A stretch of 64,000 bases of DNA from Gordionus sp. m RMFG-2023 (GCF_954871325.1 NC_088776.1:1503671-1567670); one strand, 5' to 3'. Counted from the first letter of the stretch, positions 23,177 through 36,158 are shown. A program made the numbers and translations. Notes: a model not told the origin generated them from the sequence alone.

Positions 23177-24944
23177 TAAGCAGTATAAGATTAGAGGAAA
23201 TAAGTGTAGACCTTTTTGGTGTATTTAGACTATGTAGTTTAAATATGAGAATAAATGTAAGAAAAAATGATAAAATATTTCAGAAGTTATAAAGGGTTAA
23301 ATAGATTATTTTATGATCTGAAAATTTGAGATAAAGATCAAGTGAGAATAAAGACAAAGTAGATATCTAGGAACTGTCGTAGAAGACCAGAAAGTCTAAA
23401 AGATCTATACGGTTACAAGAATTAGATGCCAAGAACTAATCAATAATAAGAGAACGTTAAAAACAAGCGATTAGATAGAACAAATGGTCAAGACGTTAGT
23501 GCTGCAATAGTTAATCGCTGACCAATATAGCCAAAGTCTAAGATATGAAAGTTGACGATCATAGAGACAATAATTCATAGAAATTATCGTTAACCGCAAA
23601 CTAATTATTGTCAATTACCATCATTAGTTAAAAGAGGCCGTTAGAAGCAAAAGACTAGGATAATTTATCAAAAGAATTTAAGACGGACTAAAAGATACAA
23701 AAGTTGAAAAGGGGACTAGAATTCATCGATAATCGTTTACAAACAATCGTAATCAATTACTGCGATAAAGAGCTTTTAGTTACAAGAGAACGTTAGGAAC
23801 AAGCAAAGACTAGGAGATAGCTTATTAATAGAATTGATGGACTTTAGATGTAAAGAAAGAATAGCAGCAATCGATAATCGTTGTCTAGCGTGGATTGTTG
23901 AAATGTATGCTTTAATTGAATTTGTCAGTCGCCTATAGAGATAAAGAGCTAATCGTTTACCATGGGTTGACAAACAACAGAAGATAGAATTCAAGAATTT
24001 CAAGCTGTATTCGAATATGAACGGTCGTTAAAAACTAAGAATCTAGACAAGGAACAGCCGTCGTTAGACATTTGAAGACATTAAAGATTAAAAATAGATT
24101 TGGTGGAGATACAAGATCAGTATAGTCGAAAGAGAAATCGAAAGAATTTGGTCATTCGCTGAATGGTGGGTCTGACTTAAGTGGGAAGGTGTTGTAATAT
24201 TCAATTACAAAAGGATATATTATGCAAATTGGGATAAAATTCAAACATAAAAAATGTTAAAATTATTACTTAATTATTGAAGTCTTAGACTATGCAAATG
24301 AGATTAAAACGCGTGATAATCGGAGATTTTTTCATACTTAAAAAGTTTAACAATTGGGATTGTTCACTTTTTATTTTTCTCATATAATTCCATTTTTTTA
24401 TTAACTTTTTCTATTTCACTTTTTTTTTAAATTTTTCTCTTATATTTTTTTACTTTTATTATAATTAGTATTTATAGTTAATGGTTATGAATGAAACTTT
24501 AAAATCTTAAAATGTTTTATTAATTTTGTTTTTAATTATACTAATTTGTTTCTTCCTTTTATTTTAGATTTTCTTCCACTACTACATAAAACAGCCAAAA
24601 TTATTTGAAACAAAATTAAAAAAAAAATAATGTCCTACCAAATAATCAGAGATAATAATTTCTATCAGGCCAAAAAACGAAATTTGGCCTGAAAATATTT
24701 CTTATGTCATCCATAAAATATGTATACGTTTGCGAGTTCTTATATTATTTCATTGTGGAGGAGTGGCATAATTTTTTATAGCAGTAGCATCACTGGGGTG
24801 GAAGGGGGGTTGGGCTCAAGTCTCCTGAAAATTTAAAAAACCCCCTATTTTGAATAATTTTTTTATATCATTAAAAAAGTTAATTTTATTATGTTAGGTA
24901 AAAAATGAGTATTTTAGTTTATGTTATCTAAAACGGGTAGTTGG
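23177..24944. other. Region with diverged 160-180-bp repeats, otherwise empty
   Basis: Between about 23420 and 24070 the words GAGAACGTTA..AACAAGC, AGACTAGGA, AATCGATAATCG and AATTGATGGACT recur with changes, suggesting an old tandem array with units of about 160-180 bp. The open frame at 23776-24003 lies within it and is probably chance. The remaining sequence to 24944 is AT-rich without recognisable content. Confidence 0.4.
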
Positions 24945-24952
24945 AGTTGGAC

Positions 24953-26286
24953 CATAGGCGTAGCCGGGGGAGGGTAAGGGGAAATTCCCTCCCCCCTTCA
25001 GAAATTTATCACTTTGCAAATATCATTTTTAGCTAATAAAAAATATCCCCCTTAGTCCTCTCCCCACTCCCTGACCCTCATATATCTTAAATAATAATTT
25101 AAAAGATGTAAAAGTTGATATTTTTTTATAAAACTAATCATCATAATTTATAGATTTTTGGGAAAATCAATTTAAAAATATATAAATTGAATCAAAAAAG
25201 ATTTTTAATAAATGGAATATAAACCAAAGATAGTCTTAAGACAGAAGTGAAATGTATTATAATTATTAATAATAGATCCATAAATTTAATAAATAGTATA
25301 ATATATCAAATATATTTTTTTATAAAGTGAGTAATTTTAATTTATTAATCTTAATAAAAGTTAAATATAATTTTAAAACTATTGATAAAATTAAATCATA
25401 AATTAAAAAAATATTAAAGCACAATACAAACAGTGGAATATTATATGTCGTAGATTTACAGTATATCTAATTATCAAATGACAATCAAGTAATTTTTACC
25501 TATATAGCGAATAATCTATTTTACAGATAACTATAAAATATTGATAAGGACATCAGAAAATATCTTATAAAGACATTGTGGGATGAATAATATGAAAATT
25601 AAATTTTAATATCAAGAGCATTGATTAGTAAAATTAGTTAAATTATTAACTGTAATATATTCTCTAACTGTCAAATATGTCTGTAAAAGTGGAATTTTAC
25701 TTAGTATTTTATAACTAATTCTATATAATTGAGTAAAATCAACTATATGTCTACTTACTTTTTATAAATAAATTACTTATAATTGTTTGGAATAAATTAT
25801 TACCATGCTTTTATATTAAGGTATATACAATACAAGTAATTTATTATATTTTTATTTTATATAAACTAATAAAAATATATTTCATATAAACTAATAAAAA
25901 TATATTTCATATAAACTAATAAAAATATATTTCATATAAACTAATAAAAATATATTTCATATAAACTAATAAAAATATATTTCATATAAACTAATAAAAA
26001 TATATTTCATATAAACTAATAAAAATATATTTCTATATAAACTAATAAAAAAATATATTTCATATAAACTAATAAAAATATTTCATATAAACTAATAAAA
26101 TATATTTCATATTTGTTCCAGGCTTATATTAAAATTTGTAAAAATATTTATGACTATATATAGACTAAAGTAACCTGACCGAAGGCCGGGAAAAGCGGGC
26201 CGAAAGCCCGCCCAATAGGGGGTCTGGGGCGAAGCCCCCAGTAATTTTTTAATCCCCCCCTTATGAAAATCTTGGCTAAGCCTATG
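24953..26286. mobile_element. hAT-type non-autonomous element with perfect 8-bp TSD
   Basis: The left end CATAGGCGTAGCC and right end GGCTAAGCCTATG are inverted repeats with 12 of 13 matches. They are flanked by the identical octamer AGTTGGAC at 24945-24952 and 26287-26294; an 8-bp duplication is typical of hAT elements. The interior has no transposase. It contains a 25-bp minisatellite (25858-26110) and, next to the right end, G+C-rich palindromic sequence (GGGGCGAAGCCCC, GGCCGAAAGCCCGCC) that is shared, in inverse order, with the element at 27733-28398. This marks the two as related families. Confidence 0.9.
25858..26110. repeat. 25-bp minisatellite inside the hAT-type element
   Basis: About ten head-to-tail copies of ATAAACTAATAAAAATATATTTCAT, written here as ATAAACTAATAAAAATATAT plus TTCAT. 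The copies are nearly identical, with small indels only in the last three, so the array is young or homogenised. Confidence 0.95.
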
Positions 26287-26294
26287 AGTTGGAC

Positions 26295-27715
26295 AATGTT
26301 AGCTTAAAAAAAGGTAATTTTGAAAATAATTTAAAAAAATTTTTGAGCTCCCTGAGATTGTAGAGGGTAGTGACATCATTAAATTAAAAGAATCATTAAT
26401 ATCAAATATGAAATTTAATTAAAATTATAATTTGTTTGTGGGCGAAATCAATAGAGTTGTATATTGTTCTTCCTCAAACTAATTAGTCTTATAATAAGGT
26501 GTGATATAGTAATCTATGTCTACCAACTTAACACGTCACATTAAATAATGCATTGTTTTATATCGTGGTTGAAAGACTGATATACCTATATTGTACGGAA
26601 AATACATCTCGATATTAAAAAAATATAATATCCAAACTTGGCTATATTAATTTACCCCTTTAATTCTTAGTTGGGCAAAGCTATGATGGCCCCTCAATAA
26701 TGGATAGATCAATGGAGTGCTGGCTTTGATTAGAGCGGAGGAGCCAAAGGCAGCTTTTATTAAGTGATATTTTGATTAAATTTAATCATTGTTCAATTAT
26801 GTCAATCAATACTGCGTAATATTTTAGGAATATTAGACGAGATTTATATATAATAGGAATTAATAAATTAAAATATTATATATTTGGTTATTAAATAGTA
26901 ATATGTTTAAATTTTATATAACAGGCATTCATTAAATTATCTTAACTTTAATATTCTGATATATTTAACTTATTCAAATTGTACAAATATTACTTCTATT
27001 TTTAGTTTTGCTTTTCGTTTTATGACTTAACCTTTTGATTATACATATTCTAATTTATATTTTAAGATGATATAAATATAGTGTGTAGAACATAATAAAA
27101 AGAACATTTTTTATTTTATAATCAAGTGTTCCCCACGCCTTTTCAATTTTAATAGTGTTAAAATATATGAGGTGCTCAAGTCATGTCAGATTAATGTTCT
27201 GACAAAATTGCAACGATTTCTCATCAAGAATACCACTCGGTAATATTATCTTATTTATTTCGATTTAAAATGTTTATTTTATATTTATAGAAGCTGGTTA
27301 TAGTCATATAAAAGCATTGTAATTTTTTTTATACCTTATGATACCTTAAGGGCAGCTTTAACAAATTTTAAGGATTCTGAAGATATCGAATATAAAAAAT
27401 TTATTTTATTTTATTACTCCGTGTTTTGGATAAAATATTGTTGATAACAAATTTGGCTTATACAAAATTGCAAACCATTTAGAAGGATATAGGGTTTGCA
27501 ATAAATCAAATCAATTGGCAAAAGATTGCCTGATTAATTTGAGAAGTATAATTTAAATTATTGTCATTAATTATATTTTAACCCTAATAGATAAATCACA
27601 CAGAATTTTTGGATGTTTTTCAAAGGCACAAGATTTTACGAAGGGGATAAATCTACCTTTTGATTTTGAAGTTCCAGACTTCAAACATTACAATCCAAAA
27701 AGTTAGGTAAATATA
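26295..27715. other. AT-rich DNA with possible hAT protein traces
   Basis: A block at about 26837-27045 recurs in direct orientation at 33563-33775. At about 27330-27710 short plus-strand stretches such as LRAALTNFKDSEDIEY and DFEVPDFKHYNP faintly recall hAT (ZMYM1-like) transposase sections, but they are interrupted and I do not claim them. The large hAT element inserts immediately to the right. Confidence 0.35.
26837..27045 (+). repeat. About 200-bp repeat, left copy (partner at 33563-33775)
   Basis: Shared words in order: AATTAATAAATTAAAA.ATT, TAGTAATATGTTTAAA, GCATTCATTAAATTA, CTTTAATATTCTGA, then TTAACCTTTT. Identity is roughly 80-85% by eye, in direct orientation on either side of the 5.8-kb hAT element. 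It is either a dispersed repeat or a local duplication into which the hAT later inserted. Confidence 0.7.
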
Positions 27716-27732
27716 TATATCATCAGTGGCGT

Positions 27733-28398
27733 CAGTGGCGTAGCTAGGAATTTTCCTTAGAGGGGGTCCATACATATAAAATCCTGGAGGCTTCGCCCCC
27801 AGACCCTCTTTTAACGGGCCTTCGGCCCTTTTGCTCGGCCTTCGGCCGGGTTTATCTTAAAAATCATAACCACATCTTCGACAATATATATAAATATTTT
27901 TAAATGCATGAATAATGTTATTATAATTTAGTAGATAATGTTATTATAATTTAGTAGATAATGTTATTATAATTTAGTAGATAATGTTATTATAATTTAG
28001 TAGATAATGTTATTATAATTTAGTAGATAATGTTATTATAATTTAGTAGATAATGTTATTATTTTAGTAGATAATGTTATTATAATTTAGTAGATAATGT
28101 TATTATAATTTAGTAGATAATGTTATTATAATTTAGTAGATAATGTTATTATAAATTAGTAGATAATGTTATTATAATTTAGTAGATTATTCTCAATGAC
28201 TTTATAATAATACTACCCAGAATAAATTCAATAGTAATATAATATCCTTTCACAAACATCAAAACCAGAAAAATATAAATATTAATGGTATTTATTTGAT
28301 ACAAAGTCACTTTTAAGTCTTTTGAACGTATAATCTAAAAAAAAATTTGCTCTGGGAGGGGTCCAAACCCGAAAACCACCCCCGTAGCTACGCCACTG
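27733..28398. mobile_element. 666-bp hAT MITE inserted in the end of the larger hAT
   Basis: Terminal inverted repeats CAGTGGCGTAGCTA are perfect over 14 bp. The flanking octamer AGTGGCGT (27725-27732 and 28399-28406) is a perfect target duplication, and it is itself part of the host element's terminal repeat, which proves nesting. Inside are G+C-rich palindromes (GGCTTCGCCCCC, GGCCTTCGGCC) and a 23-bp minisatellite. No protein is encoded. Confidence 0.92.
27905..28190. repeat. 23-bp minisatellite inside the hAT MITE
   Basis: About twelve copies of AGATAATGTTATTATAATTT plus AGT, almost identical; one copy lacks four bases and one has AAATT for AATTT. As in the 24953 element, a young tandem array occupies the interior of a hAT-type MITE next to its G+C-rich subterminal palindromes. 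Confidence 0.95.
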
Positions 28399-28489
28399 AG
28401 TGGCGTAGTCAGAATTTATCTATGGGGGGGGGGGGTTTAATATTTTTAAATTTCGCTTATATTATATGCTTTTAATGTCAAATCACTAT

Positions 28490-28713
28490 TTGTGTTTTTA
28501 AACGGCTCTTTTTGAGCCTATTTTTAAAAACTACTAACTTAATATTTTATCCTAAATAATATTAAGCATGCCTGAAGATTTTGTTTGTAGAAGGAACAAA
28601 GGTTTGAACATCTATTAGCAAAATCCCAAGGCTTAGGTAATATTTTTCTGGCTAAAATATTGAGTTAGCCGTTTTTAAAAATCGGCTCAAAACGAGCGGT
28701 TTAACAACACTAT
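28490..28713. mobile_element. TTAAACGGCTC MITE copy inside the hAT
   Basis: The left end (TTTTTAAACGGCTCTTTTTGAG) and right end (AAATCGGCTCAAAACGAGCG then GTTTAACAACAC) are inverted repeats; the interior has GCCTGAAGATTTTG and GTAGAAGGAACAAAGG, shared with the copies at 56752, 59828 and 63083. It inserted in the 5.8-kb hAT after that element arrived. Confidence 0.75.
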
Positions 28714-29499
28714 ACTATAGTAGCCAGCATAAATGAATGTATATTAGTAAGAGAATTTTGGCCAAATTTATGATTAATAAGCGGCAGGAAACATTATTCA
28801 AAAATTTTTATCATTGTTTAATAAATTGCAAATTAATCCATCCAGTGTAGAAAGAAGAAGAAAATTTGCTCCCAAACCTTCCATTTTTTATGATCACTTA
28901 ATATATCTTATTGAGTATTATTATTTTAATTAATTTTATAATTTCATTATAGATTTTATTTATTGTTAAAATACTATATATAGTATAAATAACATCCCTT
29001 ATTTATTTTAATGATAAAATACTATAAAAAAAATTCAAAATGAATAAATTTTATACAGATTATTATATTAAAAATTTATTGTATATAACTATATTTAAAA
29101 AAAATATAATTCAATAAAATATAAGTAATTCTTGTACCGTATTTAAAAAAATAATATTATTTAACAATTATAATTAATACTAATGAATCAAAATATAAAT
29201 AATTCATATTGCAAATGCAATACTTTTATAAAAATAGGCAGAAAATCTAAACTGCAATTACACATGGAAAGGGCCTGCAAAGCATATTTTGGTCTCAAAA
29301 AGTATTCTATTTAATGAAGATTTTTATACCAAAATACGACATCATAAAGTAACTTATCATGAAAATCAGATTTTCTTAATATCCTCTCACGTTTCAAGTG
29401 TAATCAACAATTCAGACTCAACTGGCAGAAGAAAATAAAAGATTTTTAAAATAAAATTGTGACTAATAAATCTTTCATTTAATTGAAATAAAAATGTAT

Positions 29500-30800
29500 C
29501 AATAAGGGGAATAAAATATTTATTTTATAAAAATCCCAATCGTAGATGCACCAATATTAAGCGATTGAACTGTCTAAAAACTATTCTAGGTTTAAAAATT
29601 TCAATCCTAAACATATTAGCGATCTCCTTTACCTTCTCGTATATTTCATGAAATTTTCATTCACGTTATCTCTGATATTATTTCAACATTATCCATTGCC
29701 CTATTCATAACCTCCCTTAAATCCAAATCAATATTTTGTAGCATTTGCTAAAATCATATGTATAATTTAATAAAAAATATACATAATTGATATTAAAAAT
29801 GTAGCTTCGTAATAGCCTGCAAAAGATTTTCAGCATCTGCGGAATCTTATACTTTGCTTGATATGTAGGATTCGAGCGCTGCAAAAATAACTTCATATAA
29901 TTTGATGAAAAATCTCACTGATTGTTGTCTTTCAATAAATAGTTGGGCAAAATATTTTTCGTTTTTTTTTGATTATTTGAATTAATATCATAAACGTTCG
30001 GTTAAAAGGCTGCCTCTTCTTGGGAGGAGTGAAAAAGTCACAAACCGACGATATTTTTTCTATATTTTGAAAAATATATTAGAATTATAAAAATATATAT
30101 ATAATACATATTAAAATCCAATTAATCAATTAAATTAAAATATTTTTTCGTAAACTGTTCCGGATGTCTCGAATTTCGCATGCCTCATATATCATCAAAT
30201 TTAGGCAATGTGAACTAAAGTGAACATATAGAGCAATGACATAATATAGAGCTGTGCTATAAAGCTCTCTAATTCTTGACTGCACTTCTTTAACTTGACC
30301 AATCATCGAGGGAGCTCTATCATATCGTTGGCCTCTCATTAGATTTATATTTAAATCTAGGACTTGAATGAATGCTAAAAATTTTTGGCTAACGTATTTG
30401 ACCTAGTGTCATGTAAGTCAATAAATTGAACAGTGTTCCTTCATTTTGAGAACACCTGATTCCATATTAATAAACCTTACTGCTATGGATAATTGCTCTA
30501 AGTTATTAACATCCGAAGTCTCATCCGCCAAAACACTAAAAAATGGTGATGCTTTCACTTTTAAAAAAATTTCTTTCAATATGAACCTATTGCATATGGC
30601 TATTATTTTATTTTGAATACTTGGACTAAGGTAGAGTAGGTGGCATTTTTAGCAGAGCTTTCAAAAAGCTTTATATAGTTATCATTATTATTACATAAAA
30701 GTTTAAACAATTCCTTGAAATTTCCTTCATTATGAGAAGAGTATGTAAGTGTAAAGGGGCCAGCAGATATTCTATGAGCTCTTAATGCTAAGCCCTGCCT
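29500..30800 (-). pseudogene. Decayed hAT transposase (ZMYM1-like type)
   Basis: On the minus strand, pieces in order are an N-proximal segment with HRISAGPFTLTY and EGNFKELFKLL (about 30790-30690), SVLADETSDV then EQLSIAVRF (about 30540-30450), GQRYDRAPSMIGQVKEVQSR then HCLNLMIYEACEI (30339-30140), and an ALESYISSKV-like region followed by LLQAIT near 29880-29820. DETSD and the G.GYD.A..M.G...GVQ and H.LNL patterns are hallmarks of the hAT group with zinc-finger MYM-like relatives. Several stops and frame changes interrupt it. It belongs to the 27724-33551 element; the Helitron lies on its N-terminal side. Confidence 0.8.
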
Positions 30801-30826
30801 CCCTAAATAAATGATTGCCTCAATTA

Positions 30827-33245
30827 TCTATATTATAATTTTCCAATGTCCTCACTACGTAATCGTGATGTCATGTCATCGTTACGTCCAATGACATATA
30901 ATATGTCATCGGTACGTATTTATTTATTTATTTATTTATTTTTTATTTGTTGATTTTATTTATTTTATACAAACAGATGATCCTATAACTTAAATTTTCT
31001 ATGCAACTGTAGGAGGCCATATTAAAACTAAAAAGTAATACATTATTTACTATTGTTGATTTTATTTATTTATTTTATACAAACAGATGATCCTATAACT
31101 TAAATTTTCTATGTAAATCTTATTTTGTCATAATTCTCTAATAAGTGCTATGTTCAGGGTTTCTCAGTTTCCCTTATTACCAATTCACATGATTTTTTTC
31201 AAAATTAGTGCAACTGTAAGAGGCCATATTGAAACCAATTGTCAAAGTAATACATTATTTACTACATATTACAAATTAATATTATTTTATATAGAAATTC
31301 ATAACTGAGTTAATTCAATAAATTTAATATCTCTAGGCTCGGGAAAATTTTTTCAAAATTTTTATGGGTTGGACTGGGCTTAAAAAATATTTCTCAAAAT
31401 TAATATTGGTTTGGTTTTCAAAAATTATTAGGGATTGAAATGGGCTTGAAAAAATTTTTTTAAATTATTAAAATCTTGGATGCTATTGGGATTTTTTAAT
31501 GTTATTAATTTTATAAAGTAATATATTTTACCCGTAGATTAATTGGTAAATCAGAGATTTCCCCTTCATTAATTATAAATTTAATATCTCTGGGCTTTTT
31601 CAAAATTATTAAGGATTGAGGTGGGCTTGAGAAAATCTTTTTAAATTATTAAGATCTTGGATGCTTGGATATTTTTTCCAGATATCGTAGTCTTGAACCT
31701 AGATTGAGATTTTTTAAAGTTAATGTTAGTCTTATGTAAATATTTTTATAAAATATATTATAACTCAAAGAATAGTTTTCAGTAACATACAAAATGTAGA
31801 CTGATAACGCTATGCCGACAACATATTTATCCCTACTAAAGATATTACTAACATTCATTATCTTAACAACAGTCTCAAATAATATCGGAAAAATCAAAAT
31901 TTAAAAAATACTAAAATTCTCTTTTCCTTTCTTTCCCTTTTATTTTCTTTTATTATCTTCCCCTTTCTCATTATTTCCATTTTGTATCTTCACTTTTTAA
32001 TTTCCTTTTTCTTTATCTTTACCTTCTTTCCCTTTTAATTTCCGTATTTTCTTTCCATTTAATTTTCTTTTATTTCCCTACCTCAGACTACACACTCCAG
32101 GCGAAGGCTGGGCTTATCAAAAAATTAATATCATTCAATTATTAATTCAACCCATATTCAAGCAAAATAATTATACTGGGTCATATGACGTGATGCCCAA
32201 TAAAATCTACCAAATGCAAAATAAAGTTATTCATCTATATATACTAAAAATGCTTATACTTTTCATTTTAGAATACATCTATTTTAGCTTCTGATGGATG
32301 ATATTCCCACTATTTCTTGAGAGGTTATGACTCCTCTTCAGGTTTAATACATTAATATGTTTTTTTATTCTTTTGTTTTATTTTAGAAAACAAGTCATGT
32401 CCTAACCTCACTTATTTTCATCAACTTTATTAATGGAAAAATATGCAGTAGATCTGTAGTGGCATTTATAACAATACTTACTACCTTTTTATGGTTGAGT
32501 TAACGTTCATAATTTTATTTTAGAGAGGGCTACCAATGCTGACATTGACAGATATATTATTTTGCATTTTTCTTTAATCAGTATCCCAAGACATAGGCAT
32601 ATCACTCATCTTTATCAGGACGTATTGTGTTTTGTACACTGCTTTAGTAATCCGTCATTACTTTCATCTACAACCCTAAATGATATGAAATTGTACATTA
32701 ATTATTTCCTTTCCAGACCACTTTTCAGATTTATTTTGTCGCTTTTTCCATCAAAAATAAAAATGTCAATAAGGATTTGCTCTTAATTTTATCAAATACA
32801 CAACATAATAATTATTCCTCATTATTTTTAAAAAAAAATTAGCCTTAATTTTTATGTCAATAAAAAATATTTTCTTAAAAAAAAATATATAATTTGCATA
32901 TAAGTTTAATTAGTGTTTAATGGCATTTTTGTTATTTAAATAGAGAGCATTTTTTTTACTTAACATAAAATATAGGCAAATAATTTGGGAAATGCAAGAC
33001 ATACATTAAATTTATCCAAAAGATACAATAACCCTATATAATAAACAACATTTTTTTTTATATATAATTATAATTGATCATATTGCAAAAAAGTATAAGA
33101 GGCGGTTATTTTTATTTTATTTGTCATGATTCTCTAATAAGTGGTTTGCCCAGGCCTTCCCAGTTTCCATTAATACGGAATTCACATGCTTTTTTTACAT
33201 CTTAAACTAATTGGTAAATCAGATAATTCCCCTTCATGTGATGAT
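30827..33245 (+). mobile_element. Second Helitron copy, inverted relative to 20912-23176, 3' end missing
   Basis: It starts with host A then TCTATATTATAATTTTCC at 30827, followed by CCTCACTACG and ATGTCATCGTTACGTC, matching the reverse complement of the other copy. The match runs through the AAACAGATGATCCTATAACT repeats (twice), the GGGCTT-containing middle, and the Rep fragment at 32562-32786, up to about 33245 (TTCATGTGATGATA). The last 270 bases with the hairpin and CTAG end are absent or too diverged to recognise. Lying inside the hAT, it must be younger than that hAT. Confidence 0.8.
32562..32786 (+). pseudogene. Helitron Rep fragment in second copy
   Basis: Translates to a near-copy of the fragment at 21847-21650 (SIPRHRH.THLYQDVLCFV, then NPSLLSSTTLNDMKLYINY). 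Differences between the copies are mostly single substitutions plus a few small indels, so they derive from the same non-autonomous or decayed source family. Confidence 0.75.
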
Positions 33246-33559
33246 AATATTGATATCTTTTGGTTTATAGAAATGACTTTTAAAGCATCCGATATTTCAC
33301 AAGAATTGAGATGGTAAATTTTTAGTTCATATAATTTTTAATATATATTTTTAAACCATGTGATCATTTAAAAATGAAAATTCTTATTTGTTTTTTTTAA
33401 AATATATTTCATTTTGATATCGTATATAAATTTATTTATAAATTGAAACGGTTTTTTAAATAAAATTATTCGCACTAAGAAAAAAATTAAAAAAATCAAT
33501 TTTTTAAATTAAAAAATTTTTTTTCGGACGTTATGGGGGGGTACGCCACTGTATATCAT

Positions 33560-36158
33560 AATTAAATATAGTTATATAATAAGAATTAATAAATTAAAAG
33601 ATTATATATTTAGTTAAATAGTAATATGTTTAAAATCTATATCACGCATTCATTAAATTAACTTTACTTTAATATTCTGACACAACTTATTTTACAGCAA
33701 TTTAAATTTGACTCTTACTTTTCATTTTATATTTAATTGTTAACCTTTTCTTATAACTTAGATTTATATTCTAATTATTTAGTTTTGTAAAAAGATATAA
33801 ATAACAAGATAAAAAGTTATTAAATGAGATGAATTATTTTTAGAATACTTTTCAGGGGGGGGGGTATTCTGCTTCCATAACTATAAAAATGGAGGGATTA
33901 CCTTTTTATTTAGCTAACATTATACAGTGTTATCCTTTTTTACATTTTTCAAAATGTCTTTTTTTAAGCTAAAATTATTCAAAATTACTTTCATAAATCT
34001 AGTATAAAAAAATTTCTAAATTTTCAAAGGGCTTACATGTTTGATAAAATAAACACAATACAATTATTTCATCCTCGTTAATTTAGAATGTCAACATTTT
34101 CAGACAAAAAAATATATAAACAGAAATATGTCAATATAAATTAATTATTTTTTTTAAGTAAATAGAAAAACTAAAAACCAGATAATTATAAAATGACAAT
34201 ACCCGATATTTTATTTAATAAAGAAATTTATTTTATATTAGTTAAAATATAATATATTAAGTGTTCCGATTTGTTTTGCTTATAAAATGTTTGTTAAAAT
34301 TGTTTTACTCCCTTAATAGTTTTTATTCTTACAATTACCTGTTAAAATGTTCTATTTCTTAAAATAAATTTTACAATGGCTTATTTCTAAAATGTTAATT
34401 CTTAAATAATCTAGTATGATCAATGTTTTATTTATATGACGTCTCAATTCCTTATATTTTTCTTCACCAATTTTTTATGACTTTTGAAATTTTTCAAAAA
34501 TATCTTCTTTTTTTTCTAAAACTTTATTTTTTTTTTCAAACATTTTTCAAAATTTTTACATAAATGAGAAAAAACATACTATATGTTTTTTTCTACAAAA
34601 AATAATAACAATCGATAATTTAAAAAAATTTAATAATAATAAAATAATAACAAAATAAAGATAAACATGATAATAAATATCGATTAAAATAGATAAAATC
34701 GATTAAAAAATGAAGATATAAATTTATTCATAATAAAGATTAATGAGAATTTGGCCTAATTTCATCATAAAATCTTTTATAATTTCTTAAAAATATAATA
34801 CCCATTGTAATCATACATTTTTTTCCAAATGTCATTAAATTGCTTTACTAAATTGCCCGAGTTGAGTCTATTTAAATGGCAATTTCATGGAAACAGGCTT
34901 AATTTATTTTGACTATAATCTTATTTAGTTTTAAAAATTCCAAATCTGAAGATCAATATTATTAGGTCAATGAACGTTTTTATTAAATTTATTTTGAATA
35001 TTCTAATAATATTTAAAAATTTTAACATGTTATTTTATAATTTTAGCAACTTAAAATATTTTTTTGGTTTTTGGCAGCCTTTTAAGGACTTTATTGATGG
35101 GTATTTTTTTTATATAACCAGATTAATGGCATAAAAGATAGAGAAGTACACCAATTTTATTTTGATTATTTTAATTTATATTATATTATCAACTAAAATA
35201 AAAAATTTTATTTCTCTAATTTCAAATTTTTTTTATAGATAATAAAAAATAAAATAATGGTAAATAATGAAAACTATATTGATTGTGGAGGAAAATGCAA
35301 TAACAATCGACAGTTTTGAAGGAAATTATATTAAAAAAATTTAGCATTATTTTAGCCACTTCAAGGGAGCGGAATATTTATATATTGAAACCTAACTAAT
35401 AAAATAAAAACAACCAGCAAAAATTGTGACAAATGACTCTATTTTTAATAAATTTTGAGAAAATCATGCAAATATATTGTATAACTTAACGTTTAAAAAA
35501 TAATCAAAACTAAAAATGTAATTCTTCTGTCAATAATATGAAAATTATGAGTTGCATACTGGATGTGAATTTTAAATGATAAATGATTTTCGTATATGAT
35601 ATTTCAAATAAAAAAATTAAATGCTTCCTTAATAGAACTCCACAATTTTTCACAAGATATTTATTTATATTATAAATAAATAATTTATTAATATTTACAT
35701 TTTTAAAAATAATTTTATATCAAATTTTTGATCAAAAATAGTGCCCCCCCCCCAAGAAAATATTCAACAAATATACCAGAGAGCCTTATAAATTTTATGT
35801 TTAAAGTAAAAACTTTAAAAAGGCTAAATATCCTTCAATAACAAATGTATTAAGATGAACATTCAAGGCAATTTGAAAATATGATGAACCCAGGAACTTG
35901 TTATAACAAATCTGATATTAGTTGATATTAATATTGGGAAAAAAATAAAAAAAAATATATTATAAGAAATTTGAGAGAAAAAATATTTAAATAAAATATT
36001 ATATTATTTAAATTGCGATAATATTTCTTTAAAGATCAAATTCAATAAGTCAATAAAATAATTTTTAATTTTAATATATAATTCATTTTTTGAAAAATTA
36101 TGTTTTAAAATTATCTCAATCGATAGCAAGACGCCATTTCTAATATAATTATTTGAAA
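33560..36158. other. Region upstream of helicase gene A
   Basis: It starts with the right copy of the 200-bp direct repeat (33563-33775). A poly-G run lies at 33855-33862 and a poly-C run at 35744-35753. I see no exon. The promoter of helicase A must lie in the last few hundred bases, but no specific element can be called. Confidence 0.45.

Larger units (their letters stand above)
27724..33551 (-). mobile_element. 5.8-kb hAT transposon with perfect 8-bp TSD, carrying nested insertions
   Basis: The ends are CAGTGGCGT(A) at 27724 and TACGCCACTG at 33542-33551, flanked by the identical octamer TATATCAT at 27716-27723 and 33552-33559. A hAT transposase relic on the minus strand lies inside (about 29500-30800). 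Three later insertions sit within it: a 666-bp hAT MITE at 27733-28398 inside the left terminal repeat, a GGCTC-type MITE at about 28490-28713, and a Helitron at 30827-33245. Removing them leaves an element of roughly 2.5 kb, a normal size for an autonomous hAT. It is inactive, since transposase and left end are both interrupted. Confidence 0.9.

Noticed and set aside
26600-27715. Possible second hAT transposase left of the 5.8-kb element
   Set aside because: Only scattered short resemblances (DFEVPDFKHYNP, LRAALTNF) in an uncertain order; not enough to call a gene.
25858-28190. Regular 23-25-bp repeats resembling a CRISPR array
   Set aside because: Units are directly adjacent with no unique spacers, in a eukaryotic genome; they are minisatellites within hAT-type elements.
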